Notes: generated by a model from the letters alone, not told the origin. Counted from the first letter of the stretch, positions 37,358 through 49,748 are shown. The stretch is 64,000 nucleotides of DNA from Filosporella fistucella (GCA_030077755.1 JAQJZZ010000008.1:2170001-2234000), one strand, 5' to 3'. Program-made: numbers and translations.

Positions 37358-37784
37358 GCCGGCTCCCCTCCCAATTCGCCATCGCTTGCAGTTAGCAAGT
37401 GTCGCACAAAGTAAGGGTCACAGTAGAATCGATATGAAGGTACCTCACTCGAAGCTAGAATCCCTCTTAGTCACAAGTCACCTTTTACTTTGAGTTTCAA
37501 CAAAATTTAGTGAGCTACGAGGACGATAAGGAATATTTATATACTTAGAATTTATTAATTATATAGCTTAAAAACAAAGAATCTAAGCCAGGAAATAGCT
37601 AAATATCTAATTTAAGTAATTCTTTTTATATAGAAAAGCGGAATTTTTTAATTTTTATACCTTATTTCTGAGAAGAGGTACGAGGGAAGACACAGAGGGA
37701 CCGGCGATTATATAGTATCACAATTCTCCTGTAACACCTGCCTTTAATGACCACAGGCGATAGCGAAGTGGGAGGGGAGCCGGC
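37358..37784. mobile_element. MITE-like AT-rich element with terminal inverted repeats
   Basis: The left end 37358-37386 and right end 37756-37784 are inverted copies matching at about 26 of 29 positions, with outer ends GCCGGCTCCCCTCCCA. The 427-base interval has a very AT-rich centre (37520-37670) and no coding frame, as expected for a nonautonomous DNA element changed by repeat-induced point mutation. A target-site duplication could not be fixed; the flanks are TATGATC on the left and TACCACG on the right. Confidence 0.55.
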
Positions 37785-38181
37785 TACCACGGCCTGTCTA
37801 TTTCTTTAGCAGCTTTGCTAGGAGAAGAGACAGGCCTTGGCTTAAGAAATGGCTCACCTCACAGTGATAGCATGTTTTACTATAAAGTTTAAACAGGAAC
37901 TCCTGGCGAAGATGTCTTAGTGGGTAAAATTATTTCAGTCCGACAATTAGCTACTATGTAGCGGGCAGACGGGACGCAGGCTTCCGCGAAGAAAGGGAGA
38001 GGAGTGCCACGTGCTGTCACTTAGGTTTGCATTTCCGAAATACTATCTCATTAATACTCGTGCCAACTCCTTGATGTGCACTCCTATTTGCTAGCATGAT
38101 CTACCCACATCCTGGCTTCTTGAAGCGCCAAAGTTCCACAGGGGTTTCGTTGTCTAGAAAGATTTATTGAGGTAATGTCAG

Positions 38182-39012
38182 TCAAGCCCTATCTTTGAAT
38201 GTCTCAAATGCCCGAGTCGTGGCAGGCTCAATGTCGGTCCGTTTGAGCCTGTCTTTGTTTGGAACAAGCATCTCTGCTGGCGGAAGTAGAAAAACATATT
38301 GCACAATGACAGACTGCATTTTAGTGATGACATGCATTCCCTTCGCTGGACAGCCCTTTCCAACTGCCTCGCACCTAAGTATAACACCATATCGCTGGAC
38401 GTGGCTGCTTTGAAGAAAATTTCCTGGGGTTTTCGGTACTGTCAAACCTACGCCTGCAGTCCCAGCAGCATATTCATACGCAAAGCCGAGCTTTTCACAT
38501 ATGAAAACTCCTGATCCCCATCTGGTGTCTGAAGGAGGCTGAAAACCATTCATGAGAATAGAATGTAAATTTTTCTGCTGAGTTCCATAGAAGACCAGTG
38601 TGGATGCTGAATTAACTTTGAGGTGTGCTGCAAATCCCACTTCCAGATGCTTGGAAGGTGTCGCTACAAATTGGTGGATGTGTGCTGGAACTGTGGGGAC
38701 CTTCAGATCGCCTGTTGCACATCTGAATTGCGATCCGTATCTGGAGTAGAGCCAGGCCAGCAGAGGTCGATCTGGAAGCTCAAGAGAGCTTGTAAAATCT
38801 TCTGACTACGGCCCCAGCTTTAAAGCAAGAATTCTCAAAGCCCTTCAACGCTTATCGTACCTCTTTCAAGGCATCATCCTACCGAAGAGAAAGAGAGGGC
38901 AGGCAGGGGAGACAGCTAAAGTTGAGAGCTATCATGGACAGCTCTGAACCCTCACCAATATCACAGCTGTCGACTTGAAAATCAGCTTGCAACATGAAAA
39001 TATTTCTTTCAT
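38182..39012 (-). CDS. Short PARP-fold protein with altered catalytic residues
   Basis: Proposed exons 39012-38956, 38878-38861 and 38805-38182 encode 232 residues. The last exon is secure; the two small upstream exons are fitted by splice sites and phase. The segment LPDRPLLAWLYSRYGSQ, then HQFVATPSK and STLVFYGTQQKNLHSILMNGF, corresponds to the region entering the PARP catalytic fold in fungal PARP/E2-fusion and PARP6/8/16-like proteins. GSGVFICEKLGFAYEYA matches the second PARP strand-helix, and VITKMQSVIVQYVFLLP the terminal strands. The catalytic His of the usual HGT/HGS motif is Tyr here (FYGT), and no Glu stands at the third triad position. ADP-ribosyl transfer is therefore doubtful, and it may be a binding-only or decaying protein. 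No ubiquitin-conjugating domain follows. Confidence 0.55.
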
Positions 39013-41977
39013 TCCGCAGGCCTCAAAGCGGAGCTGCAAGCATTGTGGGCGCTGTGGAAACTAGGCACAATCGAAGCTGGTACCGATCCAGACGGAATAC
39101 TGCTCGCAGAACCTATTCTTTGGTGCAAGGCTAGCGCTAAGAAGCTTCGTGAAGAAATATCTCGAAAAGGGACCCCTGCTGGAGGCATAATGTGGGCTAA
39201 CGATGAGTATCTCCTCCAAGACAGCTATCTGACAACGAAGATCCTCAGTCCAGCCGAAAGTGGGAAGTCGGAAGTTGGATCCTACGGTAGTGAATATACT
39301 CATCACATATTTTTATTGAGAAGTAAGCCAAAGAACGCTGACATAACAGGCTGCCCTCTGGCAACACACGAAGAGGTCACGCAAGACATGAAATTTATTC
39401 CTCACATTCGCACATAGCGGTGATTGTAATGCCGAGAGGGGACGGCTGTGAATATGTTCGAATAGAAGGCTAACTTCGCAAAATAACTTGATTTTGTATA
39501 GCGAAAAAGGGATTTATAGCAGCCTAGCGGTCTGCTATCACGAGTGATTTCATTATGATGGATTATCTAGCACGAAACAAGGCTGCGTTATTGTCCTTAT
39601 GCATGAGTAGAATCTAAGGCTGCAGGGCTTTTGGTATGCCAATTTAGGCGACTTTCTCCAATTCCATTCTGTATAAGAAGAATATTGTGGTAGAATCTCA
39701 CCATGCCTCGATACTATCTATGTGAGCGAGGCAAGATGGTACCGTCTATAGTTCATTGTAGTTCGAAATATCAAAGACACAGCAAACTGGCTTATGGAAC
39801 AGAATCTGAAAGGGGTATCAAGGCAGGTCCAGCGTCTCTGGCACGAGCCTGGGACAACTAGAGTCAAATATATACTCCAAAAGAACTGCCCACATACTAT
39901 TTGAGCAAATGAGCATCATTGTACTTGGGCGAGATTCCCCAAGAAGACACTGAAAGCTTACATTGACCATATGAGATTGAGCAAGCTCTGATGAGCATAC
40001 ACAAAAGCATTCAAATCAGCTGGCGCGCCCTAGTATTCGATGACTAAAGCACCCTTTTCGGCATTCACACAACCTACGTAAGCCGAAAAATGGCAGTTAA
40101 TAGAAAAACAGGCTGACGCCCGCCTTCATTCGAGAGGCGCCATCCTGAGAAGCCGAGAAGGTTTCAGCTCGAGAAAGTAGCATAATATCATACACAACGC
40201 AGTATGCCAGAATAATCTGTATATTCCTCGCCTTACGTCCCGCGTAGACAAAAGCTTCGAAAACATACCACCTCGTATGCAGAGGCTAGGTGAGGAGGAC
40301 TATCTCTTCACCATGCCCATCACAGCCCGAGGCATAGCAAAGAATTCGACTAACATGCAGCACGATATATGGTAGAGAAACTAGCCATGGTTCATGGGTC
40401 AATCACGGCCTCTCGACCAACAAACTGCTTCATATGCGAGAAATCACAAGGCGTTGCCTTCGGAGCTTAAGAAAAACAACAAATCGAGACAAGTTTCCGT
40501 CCGGAGCCTGATTTCCAGGAATTTGAGAATTGTGGTAGCCAATCGCTCAGATTCCAGCTCAGATCGTTGTTGGATACGCCTTGACCAGCGGGAAGTGCTC
40601 AAATTACGAACATTAAATTCAGCTGAGGATTGAGTCGGTGAGAATGGGCTGGTGTGATTTTATGAGATTGGGGTGGTACAGTCGGAGATGCGTGCTCTTT
40701 TGTATTTCCATGCAGAAGGGTTCGTAGGGATCTGTCGCTCCTAGGGGATGTTGCAGGAGCAAAGTTACAGAACCGGGAATGGACCTTGAATTGTTATACT
40801 ATTTGAGACCTAGTCGGCATAGCTCTGTGTATCGTAGGCGAGCATATGCATAGCATCATACATCTTCCCATACAGCATAGCTCACGACGATGAGATAGGT
40901 ACCTTCAGGTAGCGAAAGAAGCCTGCAAGCACGGAGAAGGGAAAAAGATGAGGTTCCTGTCAGATACGACCACACGTGACCGGCTCACCAACGGACGCTT
41001 CTAATTTCGGCCCGCCCCACCTGCAACCCTCGAATTCTGGCCATCGAACCGACCTCACATCTCCAATGCATTAAGTGATAAATTATCATCAAACCTTCAT
41101 CTTTTGAAGCGTCATCTCTGAATTGAGTGCCAGTATGGAACTCGAAGCCGAATATCCCTTCTTTCGGCACGCACGATCCATTCCGTCTCGATTTCACGCC
41201 GCCTATTACTTTCCATCCTCGAACTATAATAATAGACTAGCTATAGGGTCCTTCACAAGCCACGCATTGCCTCCTTCGCTCCAAAAACAAAACGGCTAAA
41301 TACCAACACGATATTCGAATCTATATCCCTGGTCTCTAGGTCCATTGTGTCGATTTAAGTCGAATGAAAAAGCGGATGACTCTTGGCATTTGTCTGGGTT
41401 TGTAAGATGGAGGCGGTAAAGGTGCATGGGTGCAGCATACATGAAGTTGCGCGATTGAGCTCAATTCCTCTCAGAAATGATGCTTAAAAAGGGCGGGCAG
41501 CCACTTTCAATAATGGCGCTGGGCGTCGGAAGTCCTGTCTTTTCTTGCCTGCCTGCTCGACCATGGTTGCAAGTGCCTCCAGAGAATTTTCTCGATAATG
41601 TCTCCTGCCATCACATCATCTGCATTTCATAAATCTGCTGTTGTTCTCAATTCTTTTGATCATTAATTAGTGAGCTTAGGATCTTGGGAACCTCGGTTGA
41701 GCATGTTCCATTTGTTCAGAGTTTGAACATCTCCAGCCATAAATGTGGGCCTTTCGGCGTACACATCATTCTTGTTAGTATCTGGATCTTGAGTTTATCA
41801 TTTGGATTTAACAGAGCCACCTTTTCATCATTAATGCCAGATCAACACTGCTAACTGGCGAAATCACTTTTGTATTTAAAGGAGTACATCCGCCTTGCTA
41901 TTATACATGGCAAATCATCAATCATTAAGTCCTCTAGGAAGAACGCACAAATGATCTACCATGTTTTCTTCCCTTCT
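39013..41977. other. Intergenic, about 3 kb
   Basis: A plus-strand open frame at 39043-39417 lacks an ATG and a convincing upstream exon. The frame at 40394-40633 has no family likeness. No RNA gene was recognised. The right end is the 3' side of the tyrosinase gene. Confidence 0.45.
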
Positions 41978-43419
41978 CTAGATGTATATGTAGCAGAATG
42001 GACCCTTGGTAGTGCTCATGACATCCCTCATTGTCAAATCTGGACCTGCAGCATATCCGAGGCTAACGGGTTCGTCCAAAGTGGTGTTTGCTGAGGGAGG
42101 GTTATTGAGCATAGTGTTGGTGCCGTCAAGCGCGTACTGGCGAGTGGAAGGGTCCATTGCTTGCCTAAAATCATAAAGTTAGACTTTTGGCTCAAAGAGG
42201 ATCGAAGACACATACCACAGGGTCCAGAGACGATCAACTTGTCCATGATGAAGGTAGAATGCAGGGTCGCCTGGGGATGTGAAGAGATCTCCACCGGGGT
42301 CGCCGCTTCGGTATGTCAGCAGTATTCCACAAGAAGCATCATGCGACTTACCCAATTGCAAAATGTCCTCCACCGTGTGGGCCAAGGTCCCCCGTTCCAA
42401 CAGGGCCCTCGAGATCATCTTGGAAGTCTTTGATGGTGTATCGCTTGGTCATGAGGTCTGCTTTCGTCAGCTCTCATTCACTCCAGTTCCTAGAAATAGG
42501 GAGTAATACCGAAGATTCGAGTGTAATTGCAGTATTTCTGGAGACAAAACGGCCCGACATCACGCTTCAAGCATCGAGGGTTGTACCCAAGCCCACCATC
42601 TGGTCCGACTGTACCATTTACTAAGCCAATTGGGCCGAGATTCACGCTCATGTTGTGGAATGGTCCGTTCTGGACACATCCACTACCAAAGCCCGGATCA
42701 AGATAGATCGTGGGATTAACTCCTTCGACGGGAGGCGGGATAACTAAACCAGCATGTGGAATATATTCGCCATTTCCACCCATACTGTATTTACTCCCAT
42801 CGAACATTGGGGATGTTTGAGGCGATGAGGCCCATCTTGACCAATCCCAATAAGGTTGGTATCCTTTGTATCCACACTCATTGCGAAGAGCCTGTTCATA
42901 GGACCAGACAAAATATCTGTGCCATCCGAGGAAGGTTCCACTGAAGTGGATGGTGCCTGTCTGGTTGATATGAGTTGCAACAAAATCGTCAAACTTTTTG
43001 CATATCAGTCAGCGCTGCTTTTTAACATTCATTGAATCTACTCACTCTTGACTTGGCTCCTGCTGCCTTCGAAGCTGGCGTCTTGGCTGTCTTACCCATC
43101 AAGCAAGTCACTGCATCTGTATATGCTTTGCGCTCTGATGGCAACATGCTACCACTATTCTGCGTCAGACAATTATTCCATTGTAAGCGATGCTCTGTTG
43201 TGTTACTTACAATTCTTGGCGAATAGCAATGTTTCTGATAGTACAGCTCGCTTTGACACCACGTTTCGAGAGTGCAACCTCCTCTGCCTCCAACGCATCA
43301 AGCACGTTTGTGGCGGCCAGGCTCATGGTGGAAGTGAGTTCGGCTGCATAGTCGATGGCGTTGATGCCAGACGCGAGCGTGGCAACAACGGCCCAGGCGG
43401 GAAGAGCCGAGAACTTCAT
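41978..43419 (-). CDS. Secreted tyrosinase/catechol-oxidase-type type-3 copper protein
   Basis: Six exons: 43419-43211, 43154-43046, 42993-42510, 42457-42352, 42305-42216 and 42164-41978, giving 394 residues. All GT-AG introns are short and in phase. MKFSALPAWAVVATLASGINA is a signal peptide, so export is expected. The CuA site has His in VATHINQT, IHFSGTF and GWHRYF. The CuB site has GPHGGGHFAIGG, then TSPGDPAFYLHHGQVDRLW. An N-glycosylation site NQT and Cys residues in CGYKGY, GSGCVQ and FCLQKYC are visible. There is no long C-terminal lid or transmembrane domain, so it is the short fungal class, which oxidises phenols or aminophenols. An in-frame ATG at 43500 would spoil the signal peptide, so 43419 was chosen. 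The true substrate is unknown. Confidence 0.9.
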
Positions 43420-45842
43420 CTTCAATGTTTCGAGGAGGGATTGAATCCAGGAATTGACTGAGGGATGAGGAGCGCCATGAATAGAGGGGAGATTGAACAT
43501 ATAAACAAAAAACGAGGGGAGCTATCCAGCAAAGCCAATAAACACCAAGTCCCGTTCCGAAAGGATTTCCGTCCCTGCATGTCCACAATATTTCCATTAA
43601 TACTACATCAGCACTGTCGGCCTGCAAATTCCGCGTCTGTCCTGCACTCAAATTAGGGCAATCAACATGAACCGAACAATTCTATTGGACGCGAGCTCGG
43701 AGGTCATCCGATTGCCCGAGTTACCCTGCCATTTCATTCATGCTCATTGCATATAATCTGTGGAAGAAGTATTGAAATTGCTCAGTGGATAACATTTGGC
43801 GTCTATGGAGACCCTGAGCTGATGGAGACGACGGTTCGCTGTCCAAAAAAAGGACATTTCCAACTCAGCCGACCTCAATGGCCAATAGCCACTGCGTCGG
43901 GAGGCGTATTCCAGGTAATTCCTGGCATTTTCAATTCATTACTCAGGCGATGTCATGCTGAAGTCTGGGCTCAATGGCACCATGGACAGGTAGCCTGAAT
44001 TTAGTGCCCTGCGTGAGACGATGCAACCAAACTGACATCCCAACGAGGACGACGCCTGGAAGTGCACTAGAACAGCAGAATTCAACTTCGGGTCTGGATA
44101 TTTTCCAGAAACATCGGATGATGTGCGGCGTTAATTTTGAGTTTATAACCGCTTGGCAATCTAACACAATCTAATCATCGTTGCGTTTGGTCTAGGATTG
44201 GCGTAATACAAGATCTTACTGCCACCGTTGGTAAATTGAGGACATCAACAGGTCCCGGAAATCGTTGTGCAACACGAGCATGATTTGAATCTTACTGGGA
44301 TAGGAAGGATGGCGCTCCTTCATGCCTTAAACAGGCCTCCTGCCAAACACAGAAACGTGGTTGCCACACCATACCAACAGCAGCATTCAGAGCCTGTACA
44401 GTAAATTCCAACGAAGCAAGCATGTGGCTCAAGGTCTTCGTGAAGCCATGTCGTGGACGGTTTTGACACCCGTTGAAGAACTCTGCCGGCATTCTTCAGC
44501 AAAAGCCACTCCGCGGGGAACCGGTTGCATATCGAAATGGCTTGCGGGTGAAGGAACAGCCCGAGGCCGGTACAAGGGTTGAACCAGCCATACGGGATGA
44601 CCTGAGAAGAACGAAGTATTGCATGGCACTAAAAGGAGGGAGCTCAGAAACTCCTGCGCCATTTGTGGTCTGCTAAGGTAAATTTGCAGTCGTCGCCATC
44701 CCTGCAGATTACTGCGTCTTTGCAGCTGTCTCATGCAGCAGAGATCAAAAGAAGTACACTCCCCGAGGATGTGTCGTTCGGATCCTTAGAAAATACCCCA
44801 GACTTGTCACAGACCCTCTTTCGCTTGGGGGAACGGCATAGCTTCCGGTCCGCTGACGGTCGTTCTTCAGGGTGCTGTCCGTGCGGGAAATGAGAGCGGA
44901 GGGAGTTCCTTCTGCCTCCACAGGCCCACCAAAGCCCACTTCCTCTCTCAACTTTGTTTTTAGTTGATGGTTAAATCTACCACACTACTGTATCGTAGAT
45001 AGACTAATTGTTGACGTCGTGGGAATTGAAGTGACTGCAGCAAAAACTCAAAACTGCGCCGCATGTTCAACCAACATGCTGTGAGACCTTTCTCATTTAT
45101 CTGCTCCTTGTGCCTGATTTCAACAATGCTTATCAACTGCATGGCTTGACGCCTCTCCGGATTCGGCCCCTGCTTCACCGAATCACAATGATTGAATCAT
45201 TTTATCCGGCTGCATCCCTCGTTCTCCTGTCCCGTCTTTTGACCACCACGCATTGGAGGAAGCAGATACGTCGCTACCTGGTTACTTGTATGTTCATCTG
45301 CTTTCCTGTCTCCCCATCGCTTCGGTTTCGTCTCTTTCGAGCCCTCTCATTCGTCAATCCGTATATTTTGTGAGCCATTGGTGCCAGAATCGCTCCATTC
45401 TTGGGGTTGTCACCGTCTTTGACAAGCCATTGTCACAAATGATCTAGGATCTACCACAAAGTATGGTGTACAGTGGTCAGTGCGATCACGATTCTCGATT
45501 CATCTATGGAAGAGCCAGAGAGCTGGGAATACATAGACTGTTCAAGGCAGGAGGGAAGTGTTCTGCAGCTTCAATTCTCCAATTCTAGGATTCAAATAGC
45601 TGGTGGAGGTCAATGCGATACTGATTGTCAACTGAGGAGAAACAAGTGGCGGACAGGTTCTTTACATAGATCTTTGAGGGGTCTTTGGAGAAGTATATTT
45701 GTCGCTCTTGGCCTCTGTTTGACCCGGGACCTCATCCATTCATCCAATTCTTGCCTCGAGTCTTGGACGTATCAAGATCTTCGAACACTATACCTTCACT
45801 TTACTTCCACGATCAAAGAGCCTGAAGACACTTTTAGGTGCA
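43420..45842. other. Intergenic between tyrosinase and rhodopsin-domain genes
   Basis: Both flanking genes point outward, so two promoters lie here. Many short frames overlap on both strands at 43747-44950, none with domain content. The frame 45473-45967 runs through the rhodopsin-gene leader in another frame. Confidence 0.45.
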
Positions 45843-47167
45843 ATGGCAACTCTACCTCCCGCAGGAACAGGCCAGCCGGACATCAACTATGGACCGAAAT
45901 TGTTTGCTGCAACTGCGATCGTAACCGGGCTTGCCTTCATTTCAGTATGTGCGAGAATGTATGTTAGAAAGGTGTTGATAAAGTCGGTTGGGTGGGATGA
46001 TATTGTTATGTGTGCCGCTATGGTAAGAGCCTCTACTTTGGATAATGTGCTCTTCCCGTGAGGCTCTACTAACAGCAATAGGTACTTTCCCTCGTTGCAG
46101 AAGGAATGACAATTGCAGATGTTTACTATGGAGCTGGTAGACATGCAGCTTATCTTGTCGATGATCCTGACAGACAATCTTTTGGGCTCTATCTCAACTT
46201 CATCAGTCAACCATTTTTCCTGGTGGCTGTTGTTCTTGTCAAAGTCAGCGTTGGTCTATTCTTACTACGCTTGACACCTTCTCAGTCCTACCATCGCTTC
46301 ATATGGTGTATGCAAGGGTTTATGGCCGTGTATACAACTGTAGCATTGAGTGAGTATTTTTGGTTCCGTTTTACTTATCATCACTAACATTGCCAGTCAC
46401 GATTTTGACTCAATGTCGGCCACTCAGCATTATCTGGGATCCAAAGGTCAAAACAGCGAAATGCTTCTCCCCTCTTGGTCTTCGAGCATGCGGATACTTC
46501 AATGCAGCTTGCGGTATCCTGGCTGACCTTGTATTTGCTCTTCTACCTATTCCTATGCTCTGGAACGTCAAGATCAATATGCGGGTCAAAGTCGCCCTTT
46601 GTGGCATTCTCAGTCTGGGTCTCTTGTTAGTCCTCCATAAAGTTATAACCTATGCAATTATCGAAACTGAATCTAACATGTATTAATAGTGCAACTGGTG
46701 CCTGCATAGTCAAAGTTGTGGCTCTTCAATCATTCGGCAAATACAACGATTTCCTGTGGGACAGTGTGAACATCACGATCTGGACATCCTGCGAATTGAA
46801 CATCGGCATCTTCGCCGCATCCATCGCAACCCTCAAACCTCTCTTCCGCGCTACCTTCCAAGGCTCTGGCTTCGGATCCGCTTATACCAAGAATTCAGAC
46901 GTCAAGTCTGCAGACAAGAATGGCTTCGTAAAACATATCAGTAACAGTCGCGGAGTCAGCAAGGTGGGAATGAGTAGCATGGAGAAAGACGACGGATTTG
47001 AGATGTATGGCTCGGTAGTGACAAGTGGGAAGAGGAGGATGGACGCTGATAATACTAGTGAGGAGAGCATTTTGCCCATGCAACACCATGAGGGGGGCAT
47101 TATGAAGAAAACGCAAGTAGATGTCGTGGTGAATGAAAGTAGGGGACGCCAGGATTATGGTGTGTAA
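45843..47167 (+). CDS. Seven-TM fungal rhodopsin-domain (SAT4-type) integral membrane protein
   Basis: Exons 45843-46022, 46082-46349, 46397-46625 and 46690-47167 encode 384 residues. Introns are GT-AG, 47 to 64 bases, with CTAAC-like branch points. The protein begins with a short extracellular-type N-terminus and GPKLFAATAIVTGLAFISV. It has the conserved DD of GWDD after helix 2, FFLVAVVLVKVSVGLFLLRL, WCMQGFMAVYTTVA, a conserved CRPLSIIWD loop, LADLVFALLPIPMLW, ALCGILSLGLFATGACIVKV and ELNIGIFAASIATLKPLFR. This is the family called Rhodopsin_C or SAT4, related to Pth11-like receptors but without a CFEM domain. The tail is hydrophilic. Ligand and role are unknown. Confidence 0.88.
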
Positions 47168-48709
47168 ATCAGAACTTGTAAGGAGATATACCGGCGTAGC
47201 TTGGAATGGGACAATTTGGATGTACGGTCGTATGGAATAAGGCGTCTGGCAGATCGAGGTCTGGTTTGTGATGGGCGACATGTGTATTGGGGAACCGAAA
47301 TCGTCTGGGGATCATCAAAAGAACTGATGACTGATTCTACAAGATTCTTGAATCTCATACGGGAAGGAAATCGCTCGAGAAAGATATCAAATCCATATCA
47401 TCTGAATTCAAGAAAGTCCTTGAGCCCCGTCGCACTTTCCGACAGCTCACCTCACTAAATTTGCTCGTCAACCCATCAAAATCTTCATTTCTTCCACCTG
47501 CCTCACAGATTCACTCGTACCTTCCCATCCCACCCCTCGTTTCCCGACCCCTCTGAATCTTACCACTGTGCCCACAATTCTCGTAAATATGTACCAATCG
47601 CCATCAACCTCATTTTCTCGGGAACCAGCTGGGATACTTCATTCCATGCTGACTGTGATAGGAGAGGAAAATTTCCGGCTTTTTAGCCAAGAAATGAAGC
47701 TTCTGAGCCGGGGATTATGGCGAGTTTTGGCAGGGAAGAGAGAGTTGGGGTGGGTCCGGGGTCGGAGGGAGGCAGCGTGATTTAGGGAATGGCGTGGGAT
47801 GGGATATTTTGGGGAGGGTTTAGTTTACGAGTTTCCTATCGTGGATTTTGAGTTTTGGGGGTTTGAGGGAGTTAGGGCGAAGAAGGAGAGGATCTTTCCC
47901 CTGATAATATGGTCTTTTCAAGCTACATTTCAATACGAATAAATTCTGGGAAATGTTATCGGGAAATTTGTGTTAAAGGGGGATGAGTAAGGGGCTGGAA
48001 ATGCTGGATAGGAGGATACATGGATGCTTGAAGGATTGTTAGCTTAGATGTATGTGGCATTGGGGGGGATCAATGAGGGCGGAGGTGAGTAGGAAATCAA
48101 GTCTGGGTAGACGTGGATTCTTGGAGCGACACAATGTTCCATGAATTCGAACGGATTGTCTCTTTCTTCTAGGGTGTATGCTGTCTGGTAATAGATAGAT
48201 GAGCTGAGAGTTGTTTGCAAAGGAAGAGGTCTCAAGGCCCTCTATGAGGCTATCAGCGGCCGAGTATGAATTCTGACTCGTTCATACCATTTCTCAAGAC
48301 AATTGCATTTACAAATAGAAAGAGAAAAGACAGCGACTAGGAAAATAAGTGACAAGGAAAAGGGATACCGAAAAGGAGCGCGGGATGGTGAATGCACGTG
48401 ACGACCTTTCCTTTCCAGGTTCGGATTCGGAGAACCTCGTCATGACATCCGTCATCTGCCTTTGAATAGCTTGTAGTAGTTATTAGAGAGTCAAATGCCT
48501 TCACTATGGTATTTCTGTTTCTTGCCAATACTACCAGACTAAGAAGGACTTCCCGATGACATGATTCTCCGGCTATCAACGGACGTTGACGCCCTTCGCA
48601 AAAGTGGGGTTAGTCTGTATTCAACTTCTATATGGTGACTAGGTTGTCATCAAAATTTATATTCCTACAGCTCGATTCCTAAAGCATATGTCTAGGCTTT
48701 TTGTACAGT
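47168..48709. other. Intergenic upstream of the D-amino-acid oxidase
   Basis: Some CT- and GA-rich tracts (47480-47560, 47740-47880). No supported gene, RNA or repeat. Confidence 0.5.
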
Positions 48710-49748
48710 ATGAAAGAATCAATAACTATCGTCGGTGCTGGCATCACCGGCTTAGCAGCTGCATGTGTCCTCGCTGAGGAATACAATGTCACCATTGTAG
48801 CACGAGATATGCCCGGTGATATGGGCACAGATTGGGCAAGTCCTTGGTATATCTCCTTCTTACCCATAAAAGAATCCACGATGTTAAATTTCAAATAGGG
48901 CAGGGGCAGTGTTTCACCCACAGAAAACCACCAACCCACTTCATCAGAAAATGCAATCCCAGTCCTTCGCTTTCTATTACAACATTGCTCAACATGATCC
49001 AAAAAGCGGTGTTCGTCTCTATCCTATGACAGAATATTTTGATGATCTCTCTACAGACGACACGATATGGTATAAGCATCTCGTGCAAGGTTACTCTATC
49101 ATCCCCTCCGAGAAGCTACCAGAGAATTGCACATTTGGAGTCAAATACAAGACTCTAGCTATGAACCCCATCTTTCTACTTCCATGGTTGAAGGAGAAAT
49201 TGGTTGGTAAAGGAGTTAAATTCATCAGGAGGGAGATCTATTCAATTGCTGAAGCGAGAGCTCTCACAGCTGGAAAAGCAAAGATGATCATTAACGCTTC
49301 AGGGGTTGGCGCCAGAACACTTGCCCGCGATGACGCCGTCAATCCCGTTCGTGGCCAGACGATGTTCATCAAAACTTCGTTCGATGAATTGTACATGAAA
49401 GAGGGTTCAGAATATACATACATCATTCCTCGCTACGGCTCGGACGGCGTCATTGTAGGTGGAATCAAGTCTGCTCGTCTCGACACGGAAGTAGATCATG
49501 ATCTCAAATCAGACATCTTGGAGCGGGTGAACAGGATCACGGGAGACGCGTTTAAAGATGTGGATGTGAGAAAGGTAGAGGATATTGTTGGGTTCAGACC
49601 TGGGCGGAAGGGGGGATTGAGGGTAGAGAAGGAGGGAGATGTGGTGCATGCTTATGGGGTCGAAGGGGCGGGGTACATTTATTCGTTTGGAGTTGCGGAG
49701 AGAGTGAGGGAATTGGTGAAACAGTCGGAAGTCAGGGCCAGGCTTTGA
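48710..49748 (+). CDS. D-amino-acid oxidase family flavoenzyme
   Basis: Exons 48710-48846 and 48899-49748 encode 328 residues, close to the usual 340. SITIVGAGITGLAAACVL is the FAD-binding Rossmann motif. The intron (GTATAT/ATAG) splits the Trp codon in ASPWAGAVFHP. Later marks are GVRLYPMTEYFDD, KMIINASGVGARTL, NPVRGQTMFIK, GFRPGRKGGLRVE with the substrate-carboxylate Arg, and VHAYGVEGAGYIYSFG, the C-terminal FAD/active-site signature, here with V-E where many members have H-G. The last three residues ARL fit a peroxisomal PTS1 signal, as expected for an H2O2-producing oxidase. Whether it acts on neutral D-amino acids or D-aspartate cannot be told. An upstream out-of-frame ATG at 48688 could act as a short upstream start. 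Confidence 0.9.

Larger units (their letters stand above)
37054..38181. other. Intergenic with repeat-derived sequence
   Basis: Contains the tRNA terminator, a small hairpin with a box-A-like word (37188-37219), an AT-rich element bounded by inverted repeats (37358-37784) and a 9-bp inverted repeat GGCCTGTCT/AGACAGGCC at about 37791-37835. No gene. Confidence 0.6.

Noticed and set aside
39043..39417. Plus-strand frame of 124 codons next to the PARP-like gene
   Set aside because: No ATG. A CAG acceptor precedes it, but no upstream exon joins in phase, and the sequence is unfamiliar. It could still be a relic.
41978..49748. Tyrosinase, rhodopsin-domain and D-amino-acid oxidase genes as a secondary-metabolite cluster
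   Set aside because: No polyketide synthase, NRPS, terpene cyclase, cluster regulator or transporter is present, and kilobases of noncoding DNA separate the genes.
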